Of a DNA stretch of 64,000 bases, positions 1 to 8,575 are shown in pieces. A program made the translations under genes and the position numbers. The notes under the pieces are model-generated. The model was not told the origin of the DNA, ran no database searches, and was given only the letters and a program-made list of their open reading frames with translations. The stretch's first letter is position 1, and every line of letters begins with the position of its first letter. Origin of the DNA: Sulfuritalea sp. (GTDB lineage Bacteria > Pseudomonadota > Gammaproteobacteria > Burkholderiales > Rhodocyclaceae); NCBI RefSeq assembly GCF_017302275.1, contig NZ_JAFLDR010000007.1, positions 62,001 to 126,000 on the forward strand. The letters are read 5' to 3'.

Positions 1-1323
1 AACCACGGCAACTACATCATCAGCCTGGGCCAGCTCTGCCGCTGGCTCGGCGCCCAGGCCGAGGCGCTAGGCGTCGAGGTCTATCCCGGCTTTGCCGGCG
101 CGGAAGTGCTTTACGACGACCAGGGCGCCGTACGAGGCGTCGCCACCGGCGACATGGGCCTCACCCGCGAGGGAGAGCCCGGCCCCAACCACCAGCCCGG
201 CATGGAACTCCTGGCCAAGTACACCCTGTTCGCCGAAGGCTGCCGCGGGCATCTGGGCAAGCAGGTCGAGGCGAAGTTCAATCTGCGCGCCGATTCCGAT
301 CCGCAAACCTATGCCCTGGGCGTCAAGGAACTCTGGGAAGTCGATCCCGAGCACTTCGAAAAGGGCCTGGTGATGCACACCTTCGGCTGGCCGATGAAGT
401 CCGACACCTATGGTGGCGGCTTCATCTACCACTACGGCGAGAACCTGGTCTCGGTCGGCCTGGTAACCGGCCTCGGCTACAAGAACCCGCATCTGTCGCC
501 CTTCGAGGAAATGCAGCGCGTGAAGACCCACCCGCAGATCGCCCCGCTGTTCAAGGGCGGCAAGCGGCTGGCCTACGGCGCCCGTGCGCTTGCCGCCGGC
601 GGCCTGCAGTCCCTGCCCAAGCTCGACTTCCCCGGCGGCGCCCTGATCGGCGACGATGCCGGCATGCTGGTCGCCTCGCGCATCAAGGGTAGCCATGCCG
701 CGATCAAGAGCGGCATGCTGGCCGCAGAAGCCGCCGCCGCGGCACTTGCCGGCGGTCGTGCCAACGATACGCTGGCCGAATATCCGGAAGCCTTCCGTGC
801 CTCCTGGCTCTACGAAGAACTCCATACCGCGAGGAACTTCAAGCCCTGGATGGCCAAGGGCCTGTGGACCGGCACGCTGATGTTCGGCATCGACCAGGTG
901 CTCTTGCGCGGCAAGGCGCCGTGGACCCTGCACAACACGGCCGACCACCTGAAGCTGAAACCCGCCGCCGAATGCGAGCCAATTGCCTACGACAAACCCG
1001 ACGGGGTGCTGACCTTCGACCGGCTCTCCTCGGTCTTCCTGTCGAACACCAACCACGAGGAAGACCAGCCCTGCCACTTGCAGTTGAAGGACGGGGCGGT
1101 GCCGATCGCCACCAATCTGGCGCTCTATGACGCGCCCGAGCAGCGCTACTGCCCGGCGGGCGTTTATGAGATCGTGCGCGCCGAGGATGGCAGCAACCCT
1201 CGCCTGCAGATCAATGCCCAGAATTGTGTGCACTGCAAAACCTGCGACATCAAGGATCCGACGCAGAACATCAACTGGGTGGTGCCGCAGGGCGGCGAAG
1301 GTCCGATCTACACGCAGATGTAG
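1..1323 (+). CDS. Electron transfer flavoprotein:ubiquinone oxidoreductase, C-terminal part
   Basis: The first 440 codons visible are an open frame that enters from the left edge, so the N-terminus with the FAD Rossmann motif is missing. The protein passes electrons from reduced ETF to membrane ubiquinone. The family signature is the C-terminal 4Fe-4S domain: NCVHCKTCDIKDP around visible residues 408-420, followed by INWVVPQGGEGP, the nearly invariant ETF-QO ending. The middle contains GDDAGMLVASRIKGSHAAIKSG, typical of the FAD-binding core. It fits with etfBA (6050-7731) and two acyl-CoA dehydrogenase genes nearby. Identity is very secure. Confidence 0.97.
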   Translation, partial: NHGNYIISLGQLCRWLGAQAEALGVEVYPGFAGAEVLYDDQGAVRGVATGDMGLTREGEPGPNHQPGMELLAKYTLFAEGCRGHLGKQVEAKFNLRADSDPQTYALGVKELWEVDPEHFEKGLVMHTFGWPMKSDTYGGGFIYHYGENLVSVGLVTGLGYKNPHLSPFEEMQRVKTHPQIAPLFKGGKRLAYGARALAAGGLQSLPKLDFPGGALIGDDAGMLVASRIKGSHAAIKSGMLAAEAAAAALAGGRANDTLAEYPEAFRASWLYEELHTARNFKPWMAKGLWTGTLMFGIDQVLLRGKAPWTLHNTADHLKLKPAAECEPIAYDKPDGVLTFDRLSSVFLSNTNHEEDQPCHLQLKDGAVPIATNLALYDAPEQRYCPAGVYEIVRAEDGSNPRLQINAQNCVHCKTCDIKDPTQNINWVVPQGGEGPIYTQM

Positions 1324-1335
1324 TCACCGCGAAAA

Positions 1336-1355
1336 GTCGGCGCTGGCGGGACGGC
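1336..1355 (+). repeat. Dispersed bipartite repeat GTCGGCGC-N7-ACGGC, copy 1
   Basis: Copy with N7 = TGGCGGG, preceded by AAAA. It lies in the short gap between the convergent stop codons of the ETF-QO gene and the DUF2917 gene. Confidence 0.9.
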
Positions 1356-1358
1356 GAA

Positions 1359-1652
1359 TCAGGGTGTCGCCAGGCCTTTCGGCAGCATTTTTCGCAGACT
1401 TTCGACCAGCGCCGAAACCCGCGACCGCTGTTCAGATTCCAGCCGCACCACCGCCGGTCCCCTCACCGCCTCGACCAGTACCACCCCTGCGCACGGCAGG
1501 CGATAGCTATCGCCTGCCACGAGGAACAGGTCAGCCGCGGCGCCGGATGTGATCCAGACGATGCCGGCTTCGACATGCAGTTCCCATTGCCGCACGGCAT
1601 GGAGTCGTAGCGGCCGGTCGGGTTGCAGCAGCAGGGTTTCGCGGGTGGGCAT
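1359..1652 (-). CDS. DUF2917 family protein
   Basis: A 97-residue protein starting MPTRETLLLQ. The start is chosen because GGAG lies about seven bases upstream of this ATG; the open frame continues upstream without support. The pattern WELHVEAGIVWITSG followed by DLFLVAGDSYRLP matches the small cupin-like DUF2917 family known from Betaproteobacteria. It is transcribed divergently from the MocR-type regulator at 1825, a common pairing that suggests control by that regulator. No molecular function is known for the family. Confidence 0.75.
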   Translation of the reverse strand: MPTRETLLLQPDRPLRLHAVRQWELHVEAGIVWITSGAAADLFLVAGDSYRLPCAGVVLVEAVRGPAVVRLESEQRSRVSALVESLRKMLPKGLATP

Positions 1653-1824
1653 GGCGTTCTCCGTGGCGGATGTGGCCATGCTAGGCAGTGCCAGGCATCC
1701 GGTACAGATGCACGACAATGAATTTGTAACCGTGACAGTTCCGGTTCTCTGCCACTGTACTGATCGATAATGCGCGCTACTGTGCGGGTCATCCCGCCGC
1801 TGCCGGCGTCACAATCCCGCCACG
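1653..1824. promoter_or_regulatory. Divergent intergenic region between DUF2917 and MocR genes
   Basis: This 172-base gap must hold both divergent promoters. It is less GC-rich than the flanking genes around 1705-1770. I see no single convincing palindrome. MocR proteins usually bind direct repeats in such regions, but I could not assign one. Confidence 0.4.
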
Positions 1825-3246
1825 ATGCTTTACGAAAACCTCGCCAACGAATTCGCCACCCTGATCGGCAACGGCCAGATCCGGCCGGGCGACCGCCTGC
1901 CCTCCGTGCGCCATCTGGCAAAGCAGCGCTCGCTGTCGATCTCGACCGTGGTGCAGGCGTTGCGCACGCTGGAAAGTCGCGGCATGGTCGAGGCGCGGCC
2001 GCAGTCAGGCTATTACGTGCGCCGACGGCCGGCGCGCATTGCCGATGCGACGACGCTGGCCGGAGCGCCAGCGCCTGCGCCGGTGGAGGTTGGAGTCAGC
2101 CGTCGCCTGGTGCAGGTGCTGCGCGCCAACGATGCGCCGGGAATGGTGCGCCTCGGGTCGGCCCTGCCGGCGCCCGAGTTGCTGCTGGCGCCGCGCCTAA
2201 GCCGACTCTACGCCAGCATTGCCCGCCGCCAGCCGCAACTGCTGGCGAGCAGCAGCCACAGCGGCCTTTCCGAAGCGCCCCTGCTGCGTTCGATCACGCG
2301 GCGCGCGCTGGAATGGGGCTGCCCGCTCGCGGACGAAGAACTGGTGGCGACCAACTCCTGCACCGAAGCAATGATGCTCTGCCTGCGCGCCGTGACCAAA
2401 CCCGGCGACACGGTGGCGGTGGAATCGCCGACCTATTACGTGATGCTGCAGTTGCTGGAAGCCATGGGCCTGCGCGCGCTGGAGATTCCCACCCACCCGG
2501 TAACGGGTGTCTCGGTGGAGGCCCTTGAACTGGCGACGCGGAAGCCCGCGGCAGAAGACGGTGTCAGTGCCTGCCTGCTGATCCCCAACGGCGGCAACCC
2601 GCTGGGCAGCGTGATGCCGGATGCGGCCAAGCAGCAGCTGGCGACGCTGCTGGCGGCGCGCAACGTCGCGCTGATCGAGGACGACATCTACGGCGACATC
2701 TGCTTCACCGGCGCGCGACCGCGGCCGATCCACGCCTTCGACACGAGCGGCAACACCATGCTGTGCACCTCGTTCTCGAAGACCGTCAGCCCAGGCCTGC
2801 GCGTCGGCTTCGTCGCCGCCGGGCGGCGCGCGGCGGACATCGTGCTGCAGAAGACCTTGACCTCCGGCAAGACCAATGCGCTGACCCAGCACGTGATCGC
2901 CGGACTGATGGATTCGCGCGGCTTCGACGTGCATCTGCGCACGCTGCGGCGGCGCTTCGCCGAGCAGGTCGCACGCACGCGCGACGCGGTGGCGCGCCAC
3001 TTCCCGGCGGAAACCCGGATCAGCGATCCGCAGGGCGGCTTCGTCCTGTGGCTGGAACTGCCGCCCGGGGTGGATTGCACGGCGCTGCACGCCCACGCCG
3101 CGAAGGAAGGCATCGCCTTCGTGCCGGGCGAGATGTTTTCCGCCGGCGGCCTATACCGCAACTGCCTGCGCCTGGCTTGCGGCCAGCCCTGGAGCGGAAC
3201 GCTGGAGGACGGGATAAGGCGGCTGGGGCGGCTGGCGGCGGGATAG
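1825..3246 (+). CDS. MocR/GntR-type transcriptional regulator with aminotransferase domain
   Basis: 473 residues. Residues 1-70 form a GntR winged helix (LANEFATLIGNGQIRPGDRL, PSVRHLAKQRSLSISTVVQA). The rest is a fold-type I aminotransferase domain, with the PLP-binding lysine expected at Lys319 in TSFSKTVSPG. Such fusions are regulators that sense a PLP-linked or amino ligand rather than metabolic enzymes. The divergent DUF2917 gene is the obvious candidate target. No clear Shine-Dalgarno sequence precedes the ATG. Assignment to the MocR subfamily is secure; the ligand is unknown. Confidence 0.93.
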   Translation: MLYENLANEFATLIGNGQIRPGDRLPSVRHLAKQRSLSISTVVQALRTLESRGMVEARPQSGYYVRRRPARIADATTLAGAPAPAPVEVGVSRRLVQVLRANDAPGMVRLGSALPAPELLLAPRLSRLYASIARRQPQLLASSSHSGLSEAPLLRSITRRALEWGCPLADEELVATNSCTEAMMLCLRAVTKPGDTVAVESPTYYVMLQLLEAMGLRALEIPTHPVTGVSVEALELATRKPAAEDGVSACLLIPNGGNPLGSVMPDAAKQQLATLLAARNVALIEDDIYGDICFTGARPRPIHAFDTSGNTMLCTSFSKTVSPGLRVGFVAAGRRAADIVLQKTLTSGKTNALTQHVIAGLMDSRGFDVHLRTLRRRFAEQVARTRDAVARHFPAETRISDPQGGFVLWLELPPGVDCTALHAHAAKEGIAFVPGEMFSAGGLYRNCLRLACGQPWSGTLEDGIRRLGRLAAG

Positions 3247-3315
3247 CATAAATACGAAGGCTCGGTGGAGGCTCGCCGGCTCTATCGACGTCAAGCGCAA
3301 CGGCCGTAACCAAGA

Positions 3316-3335
3316 GTCGGCGCTGGCGAGACGGC
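3316..3335 (+). repeat. Dispersed bipartite repeat, copy 2
   Basis: N7 = TGGCGAG. It sits between the convergent MocR and acyl-CoA dehydrogenase genes, one base before the A-run of the bidirectional terminator. Confidence 0.9.
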
Positions 3336-3373
3336 AAAAAAAACGGGAAGCCGCCGCTTCCCGTTCCTTTTTT
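3336..3373. terminator. Bidirectional Rho-independent terminator
   Basis: A perfect 10-bp stem (AACGGGAAGC at 3342-3351, GCTTCCCGTT at 3356-3365) with a 4-base loop. An A-run lies on the left (3336-3343) and a T-run on the right (3368-3373). It is placed between convergent genes and can serve both the MocR gene and the acyl-CoA dehydrogenase gene. Confidence 0.9.
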
Positions 3374-3385
3374 CGGCGGCAATGC

Positions 3386-5176
3386 TCAGAACATCGCCTC
3401 GTCCAGCGCCAGCGCGCTGGCGCCGCCCTGCACCACTTGCGAAGCGAGGCCGGCCGCCGCTGCCATCACGTGGTCCGCGTAGAAATGTGCCGTGGCAATC
3501 TTTGCCGGAAAGAACGGATCGGCGTCGCCGCCGGCGATCTTCGCCTGAGCCACGAGTGCGGCGCGGGCCATCATCCAGCCTCCGGAAACCACGCCCATCA
3601 GGCGCAGGAAGGGCACCGCCCCGGCCGCCACCGCACGCACGTCCTTGCCGTAGTTGGCGACGACGTAGTCCGCCGCCTGCGAGAGTGCCGCGATGCCGCG
3701 CTCCAGTGCAGTGCCGATCGCGACGAATTGCGCGCCCGGTTGCTGTGCCAGCAGGCCGCGCGTCTGTTGCATCATGCCGATCACCGCCTTGACGGTGGCA
3801 CCGCCTTCGCGCGCGATCTTGCGTCCCATCAGGTCATTGGCCTGGATGCCGGTGGTGCCTTCGTAGATCGTGGTGATGCGGGCGTCGCGCATGAACTGGG
3901 CGGCGCCGGTCTCCTCGACGAAACCCATGCCGCCATGCACCTGCACGCCAAGATAGGAAAGTTCGTTGCCGCTCTCGGTACTCCAGCCCTTGACCACCGG
4001 AATCATCAGATCGACGTAGGCCTGGTTGTGCGCCCGCTCCGCGGCATCGGGATGGCGCGCGGCGGCGTCGTGGGCGGCAGCGACCGAGTAGGCCAGCGCG
4101 CGCATGGCTTCGGCATTCGAGCGCATCAGCATCAGCATGCGGCGGATGTCCGGGTGCTTGATGATGGCCACGCCACTCGCCGAGCCCTCGATGGCGCGGC
4201 CCTGCACCCGGTCGCGGGCATAGGCCACCGCGTGCTGGTAGGCGCGCTCGGTGATGGCGAGGCCTTCCAGGCCGACCGCGAAACGCGCCGCGTTCATCAT
4301 GACGAACATGTACTTGAGGCCTTCGTTCTCCTTGCCCACCAGCGTGCCGACGGCGCCGCCGTTGTCGCCGTGGACCATGACGCAGGTCGGGCTGGCGTGG
4401 ATGCCGAGCTTGTGTTCGATCGAAACGCAGTAGGCGTCATTGCGTGCACCCAGGGAGCCATCGGCATTCACCATGAACTTGGGCACCACGAACAGCGAAA
4501 TGCCCTTGACGCCTTCCGGCGCGCCCGGCGTGCGGGCCAGCACCAGGTGGATGGTGTTCTCCGCCATGTCGTGGTCGCCGTAGGTGATGAAGATCTTGTT
4601 GCCGAAGATGCGGTACGTGCCGTCGCCCTGCGGCTCGGCGCGCGAGCGGATCGCGGCGAGGTCGGAGCCGGCCTGCGGCTCGGTGATGTTCATGGTGCCG
4701 GTCCACTTGCCCGAGATCATGTTGGGCAGGTACATGGCTTTCTGCGCATCCGTGCCGGCCAGTTCCAGCGCCTCGATGGCGCCAAGCGTCAACAGCGGGC
4801 ACAGCGAGAAGGACATGTTGGATGACTTCCACATTTCCTGTACCGCTGCCGAGACCACCTTGGGCAGGCCCTGGCCGCCATGTTCGGGATTGCCGCCCAG
4901 CGCGTTCCAGCCGTTGTCGACGAACTGGGCATAGGCTTCCTTGAATCCCTTGGGCATGGTGACCGCCTTGTCGGCCCACTTCGCGCCCTCCTGGTCGCCG
5001 CTGTAGTTGAGCGGCGCCAGCACACCACCGGTGAACTTGGCCGATTCGTCGAGGATGGCTTCCACCACGTCGGTGGTGGCTTCCTCGTAACCTGGCAAGG
5101 CGGCGACCTTGTCCAGGCCGGCCAGTTCGGTCAGCACGAACATCATGTCCTTCAGCGGGGCGACGTAGGAACTCAT
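3386..5176 (-). CDS. Acyl-CoA dehydrogenase, 596-aa class
   Basis: FAD-dependent acyl-CoA dehydrogenase that would hand electrons to ETF. The 596-residue length and the C-terminal extension fit the large class related to DmdC/FadE-like enzymes. Visible signatures are MNITEPQAGSDLAAIRSRAE in the middle domain, GGMGFVEETGAAQFMRDARI, and IYEGTTGIQ, whose Glu is the expected catalytic base. GGAG lies about nine bases before the ATG. A second enzyme of identical length is encoded at 15454-17244, so the two are paralogues with probably different chain-length preference. The substrate cannot be read from sequence. Confidence 0.93.
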   Translation of the reverse strand: MSSYVAPLKDMMFVLTELAGLDKVAALPGYEEATTDVVEAILDESAKFTGGVLAPLNYSGDQEGAKWADKAVTMPKGFKEAYAQFVDNGWNALGGNPEHGGQGLPKVVSAAVQEMWKSSNMSFSLCPLLTLGAIEALELAGTDAQKAMYLPNMISGKWTGTMNITEPQAGSDLAAIRSRAEPQGDGTYRIFGNKIFITYGDHDMAENTIHLVLARTPGAPEGVKGISLFVVPKFMVNADGSLGARNDAYCVSIEHKLGIHASPTCVMVHGDNGGAVGTLVGKENEGLKYMFVMMNAARFAVGLEGLAITERAYQHAVAYARDRVQGRAIEGSASGVAIIKHPDIRRMLMLMRSNAEAMRALAYSVAAAHDAAARHPDAAERAHNQAYVDLMIPVVKGWSTESGNELSYLGVQVHGGMGFVEETGAAQFMRDARITTIYEGTTGIQANDLMGRKIAREGGATVKAVIGMMQQTRGLLAQQPGAQFVAIGTALERGIAALSQAADYVVANYGKDVRAVAAGAVPFLRLMGVVSGGWMMARAALVAQAKIAGGDADPFFPAKIATAHFYADHVMAAAAGLASQVVQGGASALALDEAMF

Positions 5177-5230
5177 GGGCTTGCTCCAGTATCAGTAAAC
5201 TGCAATTGATCGCCAGCGCACCCTGTTTGG

Positions 5231-5290
5231 TTCGAGCGCAGCGAGCCGATTGATAGCCTCCCCGCGAGGGGAGGATGGGAGGGGCGGGCC
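5231..5290 (+). repeat. GC-rich dispersed element, short copy A
   Basis: Begins TTCGAGCGCAGCGAGC and contains the hairpin CCTCCCC-GCGA-GGGGAGG, then GGATGGGAGGGGCGGGCC. The same series of motifs recurs at 38178, 39305 and, inverted, at 53022-53195. It occupies most of the gap between the acyl-CoA dehydrogenase start and the CbiM-like gene. Confidence 0.7.
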
Positions 5291-5362
5291 CATTTGCCAG
5301 CTTGGAGCCCAGCGGTGGTGGGAAATTTCATCATGATGGATGACTTGCCGGAGCCGCCAGCA

Positions 5363-6037
5363 TCAATGAGAAAGATAGTGGCGGTCGTCGAAGCTGCCGA
5401 CCCAGTGCGGGGCATAGACCACCATCAGCGTGATCAGGGCGCCGTTGAGCCAGGCTTCGGCAAAGCCGAGCAGGAAATAGTAGGGCAGGTAATCGCCTAG
5501 CAAAGTCGGCGCCGGATACACGGCAGCGAGCCACAGCATTGCGCTGGCGAGCAGGCCGGTTGCCATCACGGTCGCCGCGGCGCCGAAAAAGGCCGTGACG
5601 AAGACGAACACGAAGAAATTGCCGGGCAGCCAGCGCCGGACTCCGCGCCGGATCGCATCGGCCAGCAGCACCGGGAACACCGCCAGTACCAGCGCATTCA
5701 GGCCGTAGGCCAGCCAGCCTGCGCGCCCCAGCAGTTCGCCGTTGAGTGTGACGCCCGCCAGCACCAGCGAGAGGCCGATGATGGCCAGCTGGCGGCCGAA
5801 CATCAGCGTGAACATCGTCGCGCCCAGCAGGTGCAGGTTGAGGCCCGGCTGGACGCCGGCCTTCATGCTCCAGGCCAGGACCAGCAACACCACGGTGCCG
5901 AGCCAGACATTGAGCTGGCCCGAATCGGCCAGACGGCGCCAGGGCGCGGTGGCGATGCACCACAGCCAAACGACCACCAGCGGAAACCAGGCCCCGAGCG
6001 CCCAGGCTTGCGGAAACAGGGCGTCGGGGAAGTTCAT
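5363..6037 (-). CDS. CbiM-like integral membrane protein (energy-coupling factor permease-like)
   Basis: 224 residues, almost wholly hydrophobic, with about six predicted membrane segments. The region NLHLLGATMFTLMFGRQLAI and the late segment GFAEAWLNGALITLMVVYAP resemble CbiM-type substrate-capture permeases of cobalt/nickel ECF transporters. However, the N-terminal metal-binding MHIxxG sequence of true CbiM is not seen, so transport of metal is only an inference. It starts 12 bases after the etfA stop and is probably co-transcribed with etfBA. A dispersed-repeat copy inside it encodes AVYPAPTL. Confidence 0.65.
   Translation of the reverse strand: MNFPDALFPQAWALGAWFPLVVVWLWCIATAPWRRLADSGQLNVWLGTVVLLVLAWSMKAGVQPGLNLHLLGATMFTLMFGRQLAIIGLSLVLAGVTLNGELLGRAGWLAYGLNALVLAVFPVLLADAIRRGVRRWLPGNFFVFVFVTAFFGAAATVMATGLLASAMLWLAAVYPAPTLLGDYLPYYFLLGFAEAWLNGALITLMVVYAPHWVGSFDDRHYLSH
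5505..5524 (+). repeat. Dispersed bipartite repeat, copy 3
   Basis: N7 = CGGATAC. Inside the CbiM-like gene, antisense to it, where the gene reads AVYPAPTL between two membrane segments. Confidence 0.85.
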
Positions 6038-6049
6038 GCGACTGACACC

Positions 6050-6982
6050 TCAGAGCGCAGCGACCAGTTCCGGCACCACGGTGAACAAGTCGGCGACCAG
6101 GCCGTAATCCGCCACCTGGAAGATCGGCGCGTCCGCATCCTTGTTGATCGCCACGATCACCTTGGAATCCTTCATGCCGGCCAGGTGCTGGATCGCGCCC
6201 GAAATGCCGATGGCGATGTAGAGCTGCGGCGCGACGATCTTGCCGGTCTGGCCGACCTGGTAGTCGTTGGGCACGAAGCCGGCATCCACCGCCGCGCGCG
6301 ATGCGCCCATCGCCGCGCCGAGCTTGTCCGCCAGCGGCTCCAGCACCTTGTGGTAGTTCTCGCCGCTGCCCATGCCGCGCCCGCCCGAGACGATGATCTT
6401 GGCCGCGCCGAGCTCGGGTCGCGCCGACTTGGTCAGTTCGCGGCCCAGCAGTTTCGACTGGCCCAGATCGGCGCCAGCTGGCAGCGCCTCGACTGTGGCA
6501 CTTCCGCCCGAATTCGCCGCGGCATCGAAACCCGTGGTGCGCACCGTGATGACCTTGGTCGCATCACTCGACTTCACGGTGGCCAGCGCGTTGCCGGCAT
6601 AGATCGGACGGACAAAGGTATCGGCGTCGACCACGCTGATGATTTCGGAGATCTGCGCCACGTCGAGCAAGGCCGCCACGCGCGGCAGGGTGTTCTTGCC
6701 GTTGCTGGTGGCCGGCGCCAGGATGTGGCTGTAGCCGGACGCATTGGCAACGATCAGCGCGGCGAGGTTCTCCGCGGTCTGGTCGCCATAGTGGGCGGCA
6801 TCGGCGACGCGCACCTTGGCGACGCCGGCGACTTTCGCCGCCTGCTCGGCCGCGGCGCCGCAGCCATTGCCGGCAACGAGGATGTGAATCTCGCCACCGA
6901 TCTTGGCGGCGGCGGTGACGGCATTGAGGGTGGCGCCCTTGAGGCTGGCGTTGTCGTGTTCTGCTATGACGAGGAGGCTCAT
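6050..6982 (-). CDS. etfA: Electron transfer flavoprotein alpha subunit
   Basis: 310 residues, the usual ETF-alpha length. It carries the FAD-binding subunit signatures [20 protein letters not shown] and [20 protein letters not shown], then [20 protein letters not shown] near the C-terminus. It forms the heterodimer with EtfB that accepts electrons from acyl-CoA dehydrogenases and passes them to ETF-QO (1-1323). Its ATG overlaps the etfB stop by four bases (ATGA), so the pair is translationally coupled. Confidence 0.97.
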   Translation of the reverse strand: MSLLVIAEHDNASLKGATLNAVTAAAKIGGEIHILVAGNGCGAAAEQAAKVAGVAKVRVADAAHYGDQTAENLAALIVANASGYSHILAPATSNGKNTLPRVAALLDVAQISEIISVVDADTFVRPIYAGNALATVKSSDATKVITVRTTGFDAAANSGGSATVEALPAGADLGQSKLLGRELTKSARPELGAAKIIVSGGRGMGSGENYHKVLEPLADKLGAAMGASRAAVDAGFVPNDYQVGQTGKIVAPQLYIAIGISGAIQHLAGMKDSKVIVAINKDADAPIFQVADYGLVADLFTVVPELVAAL

Positions 6983-7731
6983 GCGATCACCTTGGCTTCG
7001 TTCTTGAGTTTGTCGACCAGTTGCGCGATGTCGGCAACCTTGATGCCGGCACTGCGCTTGGGAGGCTCCGTGACGGTCACGGTGGCCAGCCGCGGCGCGA
7101 CGTCCACACCGAGGTCGGCCGGCTTGACCACTTCCAGCGGCTTTTTCTTCGCCTTCATGATGTTCGGCAGCGTCGCGTAGCGCGGCTCGTTGAGGCGCAG
7201 GTCGGTCGTGACGATGGCCGGCAGGCTGATCGCTATGGTTTCCAGGCCGCCATCGACTTCGCGCGTCACGGTGGCCTTATCACCATCGATCACCACCTTG
7301 GAAGCGAAGGTGGCCTGCGACCAGCCCAGCAGCGCGGCCAGCATCTGGCCGGTCTGGTTGGCGTCGTCGTCGATCGCCTGCTTGCCGAGGATGATCAGTT
7401 GTGGCGCTTCCTTCCTGGCCACCGCCGCCAGCAGCTTGGCGACCGCCAAGGGCTGCAGTTCGACGTCGGTCTCTACCAGGATCGAGCGGTCGGCGCCGAT
7501 GGCCATCGCGGTGCGCAGGGTTTCCTGGCAGGCGGTGACGCCGCAGGAGACGGCGATGACCTCGGTCGCCTTGCCGGCTTCCTTGAGCCGCATCGCCTCT
7601 TCCACGGCGATTTCGTCGAAGGGATTCATCGACATTTTCACATTCGCCAGATCGACACCAGTGCCGTCTGCCTTGACGCGAACCTTGACGTTGTAGTCAA
7701 TCACGCGCTTGACCGGGACGAGGATTTTCAA
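6979..7731 (-). CDS. etfB: Electron transfer flavoprotein beta subunit
   Basis: 250 residues beginning [19 protein letters not shown], typical of EtfB. The central ETF-beta motif reads [20 protein letters not shown]. The first gene of a leftward unit etfB-etfA-CbiM-like. The upstream gap to the divergent TetR gene contains two operator-like palindromes, so expression is probably controlled by that regulator. Confidence 0.97.
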   Translation of the reverse strand: MKILVPVKRVIDYNVKVRVKADGTGVDLANVKMSMNPFDEIAVEEAMRLKEAGKATEVIAVSCGVTACQETLRTAMAIGADRSILVETDVELQPLAVAKLLAAVARKEAPQLIILGKQAIDDDANQTGQMLAALLGWSQATFASKVVIDGDKATVTREVDGGLETIAISLPAIVTTDLRLNEPRYATLPNIMKAKKKPLEVVKPADLGVDVAPRLATVTVTEPPKRSAGIKVADIAQLVDKLKNEAKVIA

Positions 7732-7795
7732 GCGGGTCTCCTTATCTATGTCTGATTCAAAAATGCATTGTAGCGGCTATTCGCCGGGCGATTTC

Positions 7796-7813
7796 CCATA
7801 CGCTACGGTATGG
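7796..7813. promoter_or_regulatory. Operator-like palindrome 1 between etfB and the TetR gene
   Basis: CCATACGCTACGGTATGG: an 18-base inverted repeat with CCATAC/GTATGG arms. A near-copy lies at 7848-7865, so both are likely binding sites of the adjacent TetR-family regulator. Confidence 0.6.
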
Positions 7814-7847
7814 AATATGAGATACTACCGCAGAGCAAATCAAATTT

Positions 7848-7865
7848 CAATACCCTACCGTATGG
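7848..7865. promoter_or_regulatory. Operator-like palindrome 2, covering the TetR start codon
   Basis: CAATACCCTACCGTATGG shares the ATAC-N-CTAC-N-GTATGG pattern with the first site. It contains the ATG at 7862 of the regulator, which fits tight autorepression. Confidence 0.55.
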
Positions 7866-8437
7866 AAAACAAGCCGGCCAAGACCCCGCGCACCGCGCTG
7901 GACCGCGACGCCTGGATCAAGGGCGCAATCGCCATTCTCGCCGAGCACGGCCCCGAGCGCCTGCGCGTGGAAGTCCTGGCCAAGCGCCTGGGCGTGACCA
8001 AGGGCAGCTTCTACTGGCATTTCAAGGACCGCCGCGACCTGCAGGATGCCGTGCTCGACCTGTGGAAGGACGGCCGCATCCGCGACATCCGCAAGCAGAC
8101 CCAGGCCCAGCCCGGCGGCGAGGCCGCCGCCCTGCTCCATACCATCGAGGTCTACGCCTCGGCGCGCAACCGCAAGGGCATCGCCATCGAAGCCGCCGTG
8201 CGCGACTGGGCGCGACGCGATCCGCAGGCCGCGGCCGTCGTCGAAGAAGTCGACGCGGAACGCCTGGCCTGCGCCTGCCGGCTGTTCCTCGCCCGCGGCA
8301 TCAAGGAAGAAGAAGCCCGGGCGCGCAGCCTGATGCTCTATGCCTACGTCTTCGGCGTCAGCCTGATGCGCTGCGGCGGATTCACCAACGACATCGAATC
8401 GTTGAAAGCCTGGATCGCGGAGCGGATTGCGCGCTGA
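7862..8437 (+). CDS. TetR/AcrR family transcriptional regulator
   Basis: 191 residues from the ATG at 7862 (MENKPAKTPRTALDR). The TetR DNA-binding helix-turn-helix is clear in LRVEVLAKRLGVTKGSFYWHF. The C-terminal ligand domain is helical and not assignable. The start is uncertain: there is no good Shine-Dalgarno sequence, and an in-frame ATG at 7817 would add 15 residues. Divergent from etfBA with two palindromes in between, so it likely represses itself and the ETF genes, perhaps in response to an acyl-CoA (inference). Confidence 0.85.
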   Translation: MENKPAKTPRTALDRDAWIKGAIAILAEHGPERLRVEVLAKRLGVTKGSFYWHFKDRRDLQDAVLDLWKDGRIRDIRKQTQAQPGGEAAALLHTIEVYASARNRKGIAIEAAVRDWARRDPQAAAVVEEVDAERLACACRLFLARGIKEEEARARSLMLYAYVFGVSLMRCGGFTNDIESLKAWIAERIAR

Positions 8438-8459
8438 GTGCGGCACGCGTGGCTCAATT

Positions 8460-8479
8460 GTCGGCGCTGACGGGACGGC
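8460..8479 (+). repeat. Dispersed bipartite repeat, copy 4
   Basis: N7 = TGACGGG, flanked by TT instead of A. It lies just after the TetR gene stop and is the last copy before the IS/ATPase segment. Confidence 0.8.
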
Positions 8480-8510
8480 CCACAAAATTCACCCATAGAT
8501 CGCATGGACT

Positions 8511-8575
8511 CTTTTCGGGGGGGATTGGGATCGGAATGTCCTAACCGGCCCACATATATGGACTCCCCCGAAAAG
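8511..8575. repeat. Inverted repeat spanning the left IS boundary
   Basis: CTTTTCGGGGG (8511-8521) is the exact reverse complement of CCCCCGAAAAG (8565-8575). A second ATGGACTC lies at 8504-8511. The structure therefore joins flanking DNA to the IS terminus. It may be part of the insertion target or a relic of an earlier copy. Confidence 0.5.

Noticed and set aside
3386..5000. Long plus-strand open frames across the acyl-CoA dehydrogenase
   Set aside because: They are His/Gly/Arg-rich shadow frames of a certain minus-strand gene.
5331..5969. Alternative minus-strand frame over the CbiM-like gene
   Set aside because: The 224-residue frame gives regular membrane helices; the alternative is Arg/Pro-rich.
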